Below are positions 26,346 to 36,900 of a stretch of DNA of 64,000 bases, piece after piece. The notes beneath the pieces are model-generated. The model did no database searches. It was not told where the DNA came from and saw nothing but the letters and a program-made list of their open reading frames with translations. The translations under genes and the position numbers were made by a program. Source of the DNA: Erwinia sp. SLM-02 (lineage in GTDB: Bacteria > Pseudomonadota > Gammaproteobacteria > Enterobacterales > Enterobacteriaceae). How positions within the stretch are numbered: the stretch's first letter is position 1; each line of letters starts with the position of its first letter. The DNA lies in assembly GCF_037450285.1 (NCBI RefSeq), contig NZ_JAQISN010000003.1, positions 124,001 to 188,000 of the forward strand, in the 5' to 3' direction.

Positions 26346-28372
26346 AACACCTCCTTAAATACGCTATCACTACCACCAGCACTGGTTAACACTGCCAGCA
26401 TTTCCGCTTCGTGAGTGGCGATTTCTTCTTCCCCCCACTGATTGTTCTTTTTCATCAACTCGATCATGGTGAGCAGTTTCAGGCTATCTATTTCATTCCG
26501 TTCAAGACTCGCTTCGAAGTGCTCTTGCTTTTGTTTTGGCTGGAAATTACTCAGTCGCGAATTCTTGCTGTGGCTAATAAGGCAGAGGTTGCCGAAGGCG
26601 TGCAACGATGTATCTGGTAATGTCCTGTAGCTATCCATGGGATGTTGAGGGTAGAAATGCTCTACCGAACTTCGGAAGGTAAATTCAAAACGTTTGACTA
26701 TCTCTGCTTTATTTCTGTCACGACACCAGAGTAAGTAGTCCAAGTAATTGAATACCAAGTTGTTTGCTATCACCCCAAAGCGCATCTTCTTCTGAATCTT
26801 ATCCGGCAGTACCGCAGGTTGGAGATGTACCTCTTTACCGTAGATAATCTCAAAATATGATTTTGGTTCTTGTTCTGCCAGAAAGTTTTGAAAGACAAAC
26901 GCGGAGGCAAGATGCTCCAGATACTCGAGGTACTTCCTTGCATCTATCTGGTTTTCAGCGGAATGGGCATTAAACAGATAGTACAAAGCCCCATTCAACC
27001 AGTGCTTGTAAACCAGAGTAGGGGTTGAAACGTGGAACGCGGAAAGCAACATTAAGATCTGTCGGTTGATGTCTACATAGCTACCATCATCTTCATTAAA
27101 CGTATTGGTATAGCTGGTGCTCTTTTCCGAATACCAACGCAGGCGCTTAAGGCTCCACCCATCACTACCTTTAGCGAATTCTCGTTTTATCACGAACTGA
27201 TCAAAAAGATATTTGCATTTGATAAGTGCAAAGATGAAATTCTGTACCGCTTTAACCGGGTCATTCTGCTTTAATAACCGAAGTTCGAACTGTTCTATTA
27301 ATTGTTTGTCATCAAGCGGAACATCTACTCTGACCTTTCTTGTTTGGCTACAGACACGCAACACATGGAGCAGGAAGTTGGAGAAGTTGATAACACTATT
27401 AAAACGCTCTGAACTACCTTCATTTTCTTCACCTCTATCACCACTTATGGTTGAAGATGACTTTAGGATGTCAGCCAGTGTGCGGGTTGTTTGGTTCTCT
27501 GTTGTGCTAAGCTCCGAAACCGATGAGATAAGCATGTCAGCTAACGAATTAAAATCAGCAGGCACAAACTGCCCCCAATTTTCCTGACCAAACAAACGAT
27601 GACGCTCAGCTGGTGTGAAACCGTATTGGACATAACGTTCCATGTTTGCACAGGCATCCCAGACTCGAGAAAGGGTGTTAAGGTTGCTTTGTTTTTCCTG
27701 CGGATCTGTTATTTGGTTGAGTACCGCCATGAGCCGTGCTTTCACCACCTCATGCTTTTCGAGTTGCTCGCCTCGGTTGTTCATCACCTCAAAAAAATGA
27801 TTGAGGTCGGTATCAGCAGGCACTTCTATTCGGGCAATTTGTACATGGTCGAACAGATAGGTACAAAAATGAGTTAATGAGTCACCAACTAATTTCAAGT
27901 CGCGTAGAACCTTGCCAATAAGTTCGTAGCCTTTGATCAGCCCTTCATTAAATTCCTTGCTCCGCAGTTTATGTGGTTCGACGCCTTGCCAGAGCCGAGC
28001 AAAGGTTTCGCCAGACTTAGGTCTGCTCTCAAACCCTAAGTTAATCCCTTGGTACCAGCTCATATCCAGCGTGGGTCCCGCATGTTTTTTTAACCAGTTA
28101 GCAAGAAGGGATAAGGTAGTGAAACGTTGCTGCCCGTCGATTATTTCTGCGTCCCCATCAGGACGAGTGAACACGACTAACGTACCGATGTAGTAAGTTT
28201 GAGGGTATAGTCTATGCAGACATTTTTGTTGGTAGTCGAGTATGTCCTGCACAAGTTGAGTGATCTCCCCCTCTCCCCAGGCATAGTTACGCTGGTACAT
28301 GGGGATAAGATAACGAGATGCATCGCCCAGTAATGATCTGACCGTAAAGGATGTTACCTTTGCATCACTCAT
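26342..28372 (-). CDS. GmrSD-like DUF262 + DUF1524 (HNH) protein inside the hsd operon
   Basis: Predicted NTP-using nuclease of the GmrSD/SspE/BrxU group, 676 residues. The N-terminal DUF262 (ParB-like) domain has IPMYQRNYAW at 23-32 and DGQQR at 79-83. The C-terminal DUF1524 HNH-like part has the EH pair at 571-572 in VEHFYPQHP, then GNLCLI near 594 and SKNSRLSN after 600. GmrSD relatives cut modified phage DNA. It overlaps the first DUF262 gene by eight bases and hsdR by four. A modification-dependent back-up to the Type I enzyme is plausible but inferred. Confidence 0.85.
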   Translation of the reverse strand: MSDAKVTSFTVRSLLGDASRYLIPMYQRNYAWGEGEITQLVQDILDYQQKCLHRLYPQTYYIGTLVVFTRPDGDAEIIDGQQRFTTLSLLANWLKKHAGPTLDMSWYQGINLGFESRPKSGETFARLWQGVEPHKLRSKEFNEGLIKGYELIGKVLRDLKLVGDSLTHFCTYLFDHVQIARIEVPADTDLNHFFEVMNNRGEQLEKHEVVKARLMAVLNQITDPQEKQSNLNTLSRVWDACANMERYVQYGFTPAERHRLFGQENWGQFVPADFNSLADMLISSVSELSTTENQTTRTLADILKSSSTISGDRGEENEGSSERFNSVINFSNFLLHVLRVCSQTRKVRVDVPLDDKQLIEQFELRLLKQNDPVKAVQNFIFALIKCKYLFDQFVIKREFAKGSDGWSLKRLRWYSEKSTSYTNTFNEDDGSYVDINRQILMLLSAFHVSTPTLVYKHWLNGALYYLFNAHSAENQIDARKYLEYLEHLASAFVFQNFLAEQEPKSYFEIIYGKEVHLQPAVLPDKIQKKMRFGVIANNLVFNYLDYLLWCRDRNKAEIVKRFEFTFRSSVEHFYPQHPMDSYRTLPDTSLHAFGNLCLISHSKNSRLSNFQPKQKQEHFEASLERNEIDSLKLLTMIELMKKNNQWGEEEIATHEAEMLAVLTSAGGSDSVFKEVL

Positions 28373-29798
28373 AGTAGTTCATCTCCTTGAACAGCCTCAC
28401 CAGCTCGTCTTGCTCATGGTTACCGGTACGGCGGTTATTATTATTTTCTGAAGTCCGAATTGTGAGTAATGGTATAGATAGCACATCACTAGGCACTCTG
28501 GCTTCTTTGATTACCCGGAACAGATTATTTTCCAGCACGTACTTATCCATAGTTGCTAGCTGTACCACCTGCTGTCGGATTCGGCATCTATAGGCCCAGA
28601 TAAAGCTTTTTTCAATCGCTGCAGATAACGACTGCCCACCAAATTTGTCGATATAAAAGATCAGAGCACAATCAAACATAGTGCGTATATATTGATCCCC
28701 TGTTCGATAGCGATTTCGATAGCTATTTAACGTTCTTAGTATCTGAGTTGCCATTTCATCAAGGACCACGCCCTGAATCATTAACGGCTTTTGAGTATGA
28801 GTGCTGGCATGCTCACTGGCGATAATTGCCGATACCTGTTGCTGGTAGTGTTCCGCCATTTCGAAAAAGCGTCTTCCATTGATAATCATCTGATCGAGAT
28901 GAAAAGGGAAACGCATTTTCTGGCCTTCAATCTTGCGCTGGTACTGATTGTTATAGTCATCCACAAAATGGTGAGCCATACGCAAAGATTCCACGTAAGG
29001 GTACTGACCAATCTGGTCAAGATTGATCCCTTTGAATAGGCTGACCTCATCCTTACCAAAGAAACGAGCTGAATTCCCCTGTGACCACTGACGTACTCTG
29101 TAGAGATAGGATGCGAAAAGATTAGCCAGGTCATCACTGGGCAATCCTTCCCAATGAGCAACGGATACAGCTTTTAGTTCTACCTCATGGCTGGCGAATT
29201 CACGTAGATGGAAGGCTTTAAGCAGATCGTGAGGATCCAGATCTCGCCCACGGGCATTTTGTGAGTCGAAGAACTGAAAGGCTTCAGAAAGGTCAGATAG
29301 CACAAAGACTACTATCTGGCAGCGATTGAGAAGAAAATCGATATGCTCTTCGCTGAATTCTCGGTGGCTAATCCTGTGTTTTAGCTCCTGATAATTCTGG
29401 TACAGATTGTATTCCGACACTTGGCTAGCAAAGCGTTGTCGCCCCATAAAACCTTTAACGCAAGGTCTAAGCTGGATTAGCGTTTCCTGCAAATCCTGAC
29501 GTTCTAGCCCCGTAAGCCGGGTTTCGATAATGGCCCATACGGCCAGCATTAATGTCAACGTTCGTTGCTGGCCATCGACGATATCGAGCTTGTTTTTTTC
29601 ATCATTCTCAGTGTGATGAAACACCACAGAGCCCAAGCGGTAAGCCGATTTATCAAGATGGCTATCAATATCCGCAAACAGTTCGCTTATATTTTTCACT
29701 GTCCATCTATAAGGACGCTGATAGGCTGGGATTGCTACGTCAGTCAGGTTAAGAAGACCCTTGACGGACAGGACTGTCTTATCAAGGGTATGTTTCAT
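28365..29798 (-). CDS. DUF262 protein without a visible HNH domain, inside the hsd operon
   Basis: DUF262 (ParB-N-like NTPase) protein of 477 residues. It shows IPAYQRPYRW at 23-32 and DGQQRTLTL at 75-83, the same motifs as its downstream neighbour. The C-terminal half is helical, and I see no DUF1524 HNH signature. The start overlaps the hsdS stop by four bases. One DUF262-only and one DUF262-HNH protein side by side suggests a two-subunit machine like separate GmrS/GmrD, where this member recognises DNA or regulates. That is inference. Confidence 0.8.
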   Translation of the reverse strand: MKHTLDKTVLSVKGLLNLTDVAIPAYQRPYRWTVKNISELFADIDSHLDKSAYRLGSVVFHHTENDEKNKLDIVDGQQRTLTLMLAVWAIIETRLTGLERQDLQETLIQLRPCVKGFMGRQRFASQVSEYNLYQNYQELKHRISHREFSEEHIDFLLNRCQIVVFVLSDLSEAFQFFDSQNARGRDLDPHDLLKAFHLREFASHEVELKAVSVAHWEGLPSDDLANLFASYLYRVRQWSQGNSARFFGKDEVSLFKGINLDQIGQYPYVESLRMAHHFVDDYNNQYQRKIEGQKMRFPFHLDQMIINGRRFFEMAEHYQQQVSAIIASEHASTHTQKPLMIQGVVLDEMATQILRTLNSYRNRYRTGDQYIRTMFDCALIFYIDKFGGQSLSAAIEKSFIWAYRCRIRQQVVQLATMDKYVLENNLFRVIKEARVPSDVLSIPLLTIRTSENNNNRRTGNHEQDELVRLFKEMNYYE

Positions 29799-31171
29799 GG
29801 TTGGTGATCCAATGGTAAACGGATACGCCCGGTCAGCAGCTGTTGCATCATGCCCTGTTTTATATCGTGGAACTTGGCGAGTTTTTTCTCCAGCATTTCT
29901 ATCTCAGCATCCATGTCTGAGAGAATCGAGGCGATAGCCATTTGTTCCTTAATCGAAGGTAAAACAATCTTTATTTTTGAAAGCACGGCACCACTTAATG
30001 ATGGCAAGGCTGTTGTGCTAACATAATCTCCAAAGTTTAGATTTAACAATATGTAATGTATAAATCTTATCTCACATCGAGTTAGATCTAGCTCAAATGC
30101 GGCTAAGTTATTATCAATGCAACTAGGAATGGTAAGAATCTTTTTTCGTTCTAAAAATATAGCTGCTCCAACTTTAGCAAAGATTATGCTGCCAGCAGGA
30201 AAAATTGTACTTCCTAATTGCTTCTTAATATTGGATGAAATCCAGTTGTTACTGTCAGACATGAAAATACCATTCCCATCGTTATTCATGTCTGAGACTT
30301 TATAAAATGGATACTTTCCGCTTGTTTGTCCTTGTACGCCAGTTGGGAATCCATTCCCTCCACGGAATTTTCCAATTTCTCCACAGGTGACAACTTCCCA
30401 ATCTACCGGGATATGACCTAGTTCACCGGTTGCATATCCTTTTAGAGTCTCATTGGAATATTTATAAAATTGTGGTAGGCGAGTTCGTCCCGTCAATAGT
30501 TGCTGCATAGTGGCAGTTTTGATCGCCTGCTTTTTGGCAATCAACTGCTCAAGTGCGGTAATTAGAGCATCGGCATCGGAGAGAGCTGTACCGATAATAT
30601 TCTGTTCTTTTAATGTTGGCCAAGGAAGTTTCAAAGATAAAAAAGCACTCTTCGAGATGTTTTTCATGCTTCCACTTGTGCCAGTGGCAGTGTCTTTTAT
30701 TTTTTTTGAAAAAGGAGGGAAGCTAAGCAATGTAGCCAGCCACTTAGGGTTGTGAGCAACATCCTTTTTGAATTTCATTTGCCACAATCGGTCAGGCAAA
30801 AAACTATCTAGATTGCTTTCCGCAACATACCCAACCTCCCCAACCAAGGCAGGTGTATTCATCCGACTAACAACTATCCCTCCTTTAACTGGGGAGCATT
30901 TAGCCCGCTTTACATCAGTTGGCAGGATAGATTTTTTTTCATATCCATCAAAATGTCCATTGGATACACATGATGTTTTAAGTATGTGCTTTCCATGCGA
31001 GTAGGCATCAACCTGATCGATAGAGTTAACGCTTACTCCAGCTTCTAGTTCAGAAACGATTGAATTCAGGTTTATTTCATCCCAATCATTGGGAATTACC
31101 CCTACTTCCGTCCGCTTATAGCCAGCTGGAATCACATTTTCGCCATGTAGTTTGTTTTGATTCTTCATCAT
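29795..31171 (-). CDS. hsdS: Type I specificity subunit S (two TRDs)
   Basis: DNA-recognition subunit, 458 residues. Two target-recognition domains (about 15-190 and 240-420) are each followed by a central or distal helical spacer that ends in near-repeats: MQQLLTGRTRLPQF and MQQLLTGRIRLPLD. The full-length two-domain form contrasts with the half-size S protein at 20415. A GTG at 31177 is in frame, but the ATG at 31171 has GGAG five bases upstream, overlapping the end of hsdM, and is preferred. The recognition sequence cannot be predicted. Confidence 0.93.
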   Translation of the reverse strand: MMKNQNKLHGENVIPAGYKRTEVGVIPNDWDEINLNSIVSELEAGVSVNSIDQVDAYSHGKHILKTSCVSNGHFDGYEKKSILPTDVKRAKCSPVKGGIVVSRMNTPALVGEVGYVAESNLDSFLPDRLWQMKFKKDVAHNPKWLATLLSFPPFSKKIKDTATGTSGSMKNISKSAFLSLKLPWPTLKEQNIIGTALSDADALITALEQLIAKKQAIKTATMQQLLTGRTRLPQFYKYSNETLKGYATGELGHIPVDWEVVTCGEIGKFRGGNGFPTGVQGQTSGKYPFYKVSDMNNDGNGIFMSDSNNWISSNIKKQLGSTIFPAGSIIFAKVGAAIFLERKKILTIPSCIDNNLAAFELDLTRCEIRFIHYILLNLNFGDYVSTTALPSLSGAVLSKIKIVLPSIKEQMAIASILSDMDAEIEMLEKKLAKFHDIKQGMMQQLLTGRIRLPLDHQP

Positions 31172-31173
31172 GC

Positions 31174-33630
31174 TCACTCCAAACCCATCATCTTCAGATG
31201 AGCTGAAACTTTGTCATCTAACTCAGCCACACTTTGAGTAAGATTGGGTAGAGTAATGCTATATCGCTCCTCAAGTTCTTTCACTCGATTCGAAAGCCGC
31301 TGTATAACACGCTCAATCTCCGCTTCCAAAGCATCAGCCAAGCTGGCCTTCCATTTATCCTGTACTAGCAGAATTTTTATCTCGTTATCAGCGAGCTTTG
31401 GATAATGGGAAAATACAGCAAGATCCAGTTTTTCCTGTGCTTCTTTATGCGCTTTTTTGGCTTTGGTTTCAGCATCAAACCACGCCTGAGCAGTTTTCAG
31501 TACTGCTTTTTCTTCTTTATCCGTGGCCACTTTGAATCGTGCTTTAATGCTGGCAGCAGTTACTTTCTCTTTGTCGTTCATTGCATCAGAAAGTAGCCCA
31601 TCATCACCGCTGTTTTCCTCAAGGAAACTTTCAAGTGCTTGTGCAGCTTCATCATAAGCGACTTGAAGTTGATCAAGCTTCTGCTGTTCAGAAGCAAAAT
31701 AGCGAGCTACTAAAAGGGCTGGCGGCAATAGTTCAGCCTTATACTTTTTCTTACCTATCACTAGATCCGGCGTTTCTTTGAGTTTTTCGCCTTTTTCGAC
31801 AATAAGTTCACGAAGTACTTTTCCCGCCTGCCAGCCATCCTGACTCAGGACATAAACATCGTCCAGCATCACCTCCATCCAGTAATCCATTAGTAACTGA
31901 TAGATGGCATAGTTCTCGAGCAACGGAGTGTCAGCATTGGCTTCAGACGCATATGCTGCGAGAAGTCGCTCGCCAATTTCTTCAATAAGCTGTTTTGGGG
32001 AGTCACCGCGAGCAATTTCTTCAAGCTGACAACCTGCAAACCACTTTTCAAAAGGTATCAGCGCCCCAACCCTAAAAGCAGCAAATTCCGGGTGTGCCAG
32101 AATAGTACTTTTCACCCTACCTGCTTCAACTCGAGCATTGCTGTAACCAGGGCGAGCGGGTTCAAACAGATCCTGTCGTAAAGTCGGGAAAATGTTCCAG
32201 TAAGCGCTAAGAGCATCAATATCGCGATTAGGGATGCCACCAGCCAGATGACCAGAAAGGTCGTGTAGATCTTCTGGATCGCTGCTGTCGATATAGCGAG
32301 GGATATTGAGGTTGTAGTCATTGCCAGCAATTTCTGACAGTGGAACCAGACGGCTGAAGCGAGCAATTACCTGCTCACGATTAAATGCATCGACAATTTT
32401 ATGGATGTCCTGGGCGCGTAGGCGATTTTTATTGCCGTCCTTAATAAAGCCCTTACTGGCATCGATCATAAAGATGCCTTGCTGACTCTCACCATTAGGG
32501 TTGAACGCTCGGAGTGAAGCATCTTCTTTATCGATGACGATGATGCAGGCTGGGATACCTGTGCCATAGAACAAGTTAGCAGGTAGGCCAATAATACCTT
32601 TGATATAACCTTGTTTTAGCAGGTTTTCACGAATATGTGCTTCAGCATTGCCCCGGAACAGTACACCGTGAGGTAGGATCACTGCGCCTTTACCTGTGCT
32701 CTTGAGACTCTTGATGATGTGCAGCAGGAAAGCATAGTCGCCGTTCTTTTCAGGCGGAGTCCCCCAGACAAAACGGTCAAAAGGATCGTTCGCAGCATCC
32801 AGCCCGCTGGTCCAGTTTTTGTTGGAGAAAGGGGGGTTAGCTACAGCAAAGTCGAAGGTTTTAAGGTTATCGTTGCCATCTTTCCAATGTGGATCGGCTA
32901 AGGTGTTACCTTTCCAGATTTTAGCGGTGGTGTTGTCATGCAGGATCATGTTCATGCGTGCCAGTGCGCTGGTCGCATAATCCATCTCTTGGCCATAAAT
33001 GGTTAGCCCTTTCGGACCGGCTTCGTCACTGGCTTTCAACAGCAGTGAGCCTGAACCACAGGTAGGGTCATAAACGGTAGCATCCTGTGGTGTCTCCTTG
33101 CTGATGCCAATAACTTTCGCCAGAATGCGTGACACTTCTGCAGGAGTGTAAAACTGCCCTTTGGATTTACCTGACTCTGTAGCAAAGTGACGCATCAAAT
33201 ATTCATAGGCATCACCCAGCAGATCGTCTCCGTCAACGCGGTTGGCTGAGAGATCCAACCCTTCGAAGATTGCCACCAGCTTGGAAAGACGGTCGATCAT
33301 CTCCTTGCCTTTGCCCAGCTTGTCTTCATCATTGAAGTCGGCAATGTCGATAACACCTTTCAGGTCATTAGCTTCAGCCAGTAATCTGATGGTTTTGTTA
33401 ATTTTTTCGCCAATTTCTTTGTTGCCCTTGAGAGCAACCATATCGTCGAAACTTGCACCTTCCGGCACTTCAATCATCGCGTAAGGGTTGCCCTTAGCTT
33501 TGTCAGAGACGTACTTCATAAACAGTAGGGTCAACACATAGTCTTTGTACTGTGAAGCATCCATTCCGCCACGCAACTCGTCGCAGCTCGCCCAAAGGGA
33601 GGAGTAAAGTTCGTTCTTCTTGATAGCCAT
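31174..33630 (-). CDS. hsdM: Type I modification methylase M subunit (long form)
   Basis: N6-adenine methyltransferase subunit, 818 residues. The N-terminal HsdM helical domain includes GGMDASQYKDYVLTLLFMKY. The sequence QFYTPAEVSRIL is followed by SAM motif I DPTCGSGSLLLKA from residue 188 and catalytic NPPF at 265-268. A long charged C-terminal extension (about 550-818) includes a coiled coil (ALEAEIERVIQRLSNRVKEL). The frame is open to 33732, but MAIKKNELYSSLWASCDELR is the family start. It is the first gene of the hsd operon. Confidence 0.94.
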   Translation of the reverse strand: MAIKKNELYSSLWASCDELRGGMDASQYKDYVLTLLFMKYVSDKAKGNPYAMIEVPEGASFDDMVALKGNKEIGEKINKTIRLLAEANDLKGVIDIADFNDEDKLGKGKEMIDRLSKLVAIFEGLDLSANRVDGDDLLGDAYEYLMRHFATESGKSKGQFYTPAEVSRILAKVIGISKETPQDATVYDPTCGSGSLLLKASDEAGPKGLTIYGQEMDYATSALARMNMILHDNTTAKIWKGNTLADPHWKDGNDNLKTFDFAVANPPFSNKNWTSGLDAANDPFDRFVWGTPPEKNGDYAFLLHIIKSLKSTGKGAVILPHGVLFRGNAEAHIRENLLKQGYIKGIIGLPANLFYGTGIPACIIVIDKEDASLRAFNPNGESQQGIFMIDASKGFIKDGNKNRLRAQDIHKIVDAFNREQVIARFSRLVPLSEIAGNDYNLNIPRYIDSSDPEDLHDLSGHLAGGIPNRDIDALSAYWNIFPTLRQDLFEPARPGYSNARVEAGRVKSTILAHPEFAAFRVGALIPFEKWFAGCQLEEIARGDSPKQLIEEIGERLLAAYASEANADTPLLENYAIYQLLMDYWMEVMLDDVYVLSQDGWQAGKVLRELIVEKGEKLKETPDLVIGKKKYKAELLPPALLVARYFASEQQKLDQLQVAYDEAAQALESFLEENSGDDGLLSDAMNDKEKVTAASIKARFKVATDKEEKAVLKTAQAWFDAETKAKKAHKEAQEKLDLAVFSHYPKLADNEIKILLVQDKWKASLADALEAEIERVIQRLSNRVKELEERYSITLPNLTQSVAELDDKVSAHLKMMGLE

Positions 33631-33966
33631 ATGGTGTCCGGTGAAAACAATGCATGTAACGCGGCAAAGAGGTGACGACACAATCGTCCAAATAGTTTCT
33701 GTCGCGTAAGAATTTACCAGAGAGTTTATCAAGTTGGTGGGGCTTCGACCATGGACGTCTGTACATCAAATTCAGATATTGCTGTAGATAAAAAGGTAAG
33801 TTTCACTTAGGCGTGAAGTAGGGAAATTATGGTAAAGGGCTATTCGGAAAGGGCTGTACTACATGTAGTGGCGTCCAATTAGCCGAAAATTACTTTCACC
33901 AAAACAGCCCGCATTGCGGGCTTTATGATGTAAAGCATACTTCATAGTGAGGGGAGCTATTCTGCA
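33631..33966. other. Spacer between hsdM and the esterase-STAND gene
   Basis: A 336-base spacer with no credible gene. It must carry the leftward promoter of the hsd operon and the end signals of the upstream STAND gene (terminator at 33900). It also holds a 12-base palindrome ACTACATGTAGT at 33858-33869, a possible operator. I found no convincing -35/-10 pair. Confidence 0.5.
33900..33921 (-). terminator. Terminator after the esterase-STAND gene
   Basis: Read leftward, GCCCGC and GCGGGC pair around AAT, followed by TGTTTTG. The tail is imperfect but U-rich. It lies about 45 bases past the stop codon. Confidence 0.65.
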
Positions 33967-36900
33967 TTAATATTCGAACTGTTCACTATCCCTTCTGTTT
34001 AGTCTCGCGCTCCTCTGCTGGTCTCTGTCGAACCGTTCTTGCACTTCGTCCATCATCCGCGAGGCTGCAAGCGCAAGCTCCGGACTTCCGCTATTGCGAA
34101 GCTCAGCGAGCAATGTCAATTTATCCTCTGCACAGGCTGCTCTGGAGCCTAAGTCGTCATCTGCAGAGGCATTATGCACCAAGCCCGATAGCACCGGTTC
34201 GGGTGAAGGAGCTCCTGCAATCAGGGCGCTGGCCAGGGCGGTCCACACGAGATGTTCCCCGGATTTTTCATACGGAGAAATCAGTGTTGCCAGGCATGGA
34301 TAGCGGGTCCGAGGATCCTGCTGACACCAGGCCATTGTGACTGCCATTGGCAGTACCGTTAGAGGCTGGTCTTTGCTGTAAGACCGCTGTGAAACAACGT
34401 CACGGAAGGCTTCATCAACGACGCCGGGTGCAGGACATAAGCGGTCAAGAATAACTTGCGGCTGGTAGTGACAGATGAGGCCGAGCACCTCGGTGAAGTC
34501 ATAATCATGCAGAGTATAGCGTTCTGATGACCGGACAATGGCTGCCAGCAGGTCGCGAGCCTGCTCAGCAGAACACGCCTGAAATGCACGTTTCGCGATC
34601 GCAGAGATGTTATATTTGGGAATATCTCTGGTCGGTACCGGATGCCCATAGATGATGGCGCAGATCCACCCACGTGCGAGCTCCAGCAGAGGCTCACTGC
34701 AGACATAGCCGTCGCGACCGTCATCATGAACCCGCATCGAAAGGATATCGAATGCAGTGGAGGGGCCATTTTGATGGCGCCACATCAGTTGCAGGAGTTC
34801 GATGAGCGAACTGTCGGGGATAATGGCATGCCGCCTGCCACTGGCTAATATTCGGTAGCCATTCACATCTTTTTCCGGGTCCTCAAGATGGTGCATAACT
34901 CGCTCAATGCTGTTTGCATCCATCGGAATGTGCGCCTGTATTATTGCAAAGTGCTTCTCCATCTTAGGCATGTGCAGCCAGGCATCCAGAACGGCATGAC
35001 AGAGCGCGGAATCCTGGTGATAAATTCCCCGTAACGAACCACAAAGAAAGACATTTTTAATGTTCTCTGCGCCTAGTCGGGTTATCTGGGTATTAAGTTT
35101 CTGGCAGAAATCCTGAGGATCTGAAATCTCTTTGCCCAACACGGTCGAAAATTCCATCATCCGTCCATAGTCGCTGTCCTCAAGCAAGGCACGGTAAATA
35201 ATGCTGTCCCTGAGGTCTGGCAAGCAGGATGCTACGTCTCTGCCGAGGGCAGCAGCCAATTTGTTGGCAACGTCATATCCGGAAGTGTGATTTTCCCCGT
35301 CCACATCCTTTTCCCCGAGGCCATAAAAACTCTGTTGTTGTGAAAAAATAAAGATGTTGAGTTTCTGTGCTAGTGTGTCCGGCCGGGTCAGTTGTTCGAG
35401 CTGCTGCAGAGTCTCCCGTTCTGCTTCGGTCTGTTTCTCGGCGTCGAAATGAATGGCCTGTTTGACGGTCGTCCACAATGCCTCATCACCCGGCGTGCCG
35501 ACGAGCATTTTAATCAACGTGACAAGTAGGGGCTGTGCGGGTTTGATTTTCCATAACGATCTGAACCAGCTATGCACTATCCCGCATGTATCGCGGGATA
35601 GCTCCGGATGCCTGGTGAAGGTAGCGATGAGAAAGTCCAGTACCCTGCAGAACCAGCCCTCGTAGTCGTTCCTCGTCTGAGGAAGATATCCAAAGTCACG
35701 AACCTGAGCCCCAAAGTCGAAGCCCTGAAATGAGGTAAAATGCGATGTTTTCAGCAGACTATTTAACAGACGCAATGCCAGACCCGTGCGTTGCTCGAGA
35801 AGCAGTGTTTTGATGATGTTAAGACGCATTGCTAACGGTGCATGGGTGCCGGACAGATGGATATGAAACAGGGTGCACAGAAGGTCGGTACTGGAGGCAT
35901 TGTTTTCGTTTGTCTTCTCATTTTCGGCAAAGCGGCACAGCAGCCAGACACACTGCTCAAAATAGCGAGCCTCATAAGCCAGGGAGCGTAACAGACGAGT
36001 AATCACGGTAAATGCCAGGTTGTCACTCGTAAAGAACCAGCCGTCTGGCTCCAGGTCACCTGTTCGTGTAATAAACCCCAGTGTTTGCTCTTGGGCTACC
36101 GGGGCGACATTGGCAATCAGGGAAAAGGTTTCAGTGTAGTGGTCCTTTCCTTGGGCGAGCATCCTGTCAAATATGCCGTCAGAAGCCAGCATTTTACCAG
36201 CCATGGCTGCCGCTTCCTGGGAATCCGAAAGATAACCCAGCCGACGTGTAAACGATCTGAACAGACGTTCATTTTTATCAGGGGCCAGAACCGATAGGAT
36301 CTGTGTGGCTGGAATGTCTTCCAGTGCTCGCTGTGCGAGTCCGTTTGCAATGGGGTGCGGAAGAATGGCCATCCAGTCTCCCCTAACTTGAGCCAGTCCC
36401 CGCCGTTGAATTTCACGCGCGCAGGCATAAAGTCTGTCATGATGAAGGTGGGCAATGCAGGCCAGATCGGTCAGTTCTTCACTGTATCCGTCCCCGTTAG
36501 CAAAGCGGAATGAATACACTATCGAGAGAAGTGAACCAGCTTGCATCAACTCCGGGCTAGTATCGTGCCGCTGATTAAAGAGCCTGCTGAACAGCTCGCT
36601 GCTCCTCAGTCTGGAAATATTCTCTCCCCGGCCGATGGTGGCAGCTAGCGCCAGTGCAACACGGGCATTCCCTCCCGAGAATTCTGCAATGGTACTTCGA
36701 CTAGCCTGGCTGATGTCAGGGAAATAGCCAGATATTAAGGCCTCAATCAGTTCTCCGGAGCTGGCCTCCATCGAGATAACATCGGTGTTATCAGGAATAT
36801 CATCCCGAACATCATACTCCACGGTCAGAAGACGGGAACGCGCAGGCCCAGGATCGGCGTTTAACACACTGTTCAGTGAGTTATGCAAGGCCGGGGCACA

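Noticed and set aside
33631..33732. N-terminal extension of hsdM
   Set aside because: The open frame extends 34 codons, but the family starts at MAIKKNELYSS and the extension has no similarity or start signals.
33858..33869. 12-bp palindrome ACTACATGTAGT
   Set aside because: Perfect, but short and AT-balanced, with no second copy or placement at a clear promoter. Mentioned only in the spacer entry.
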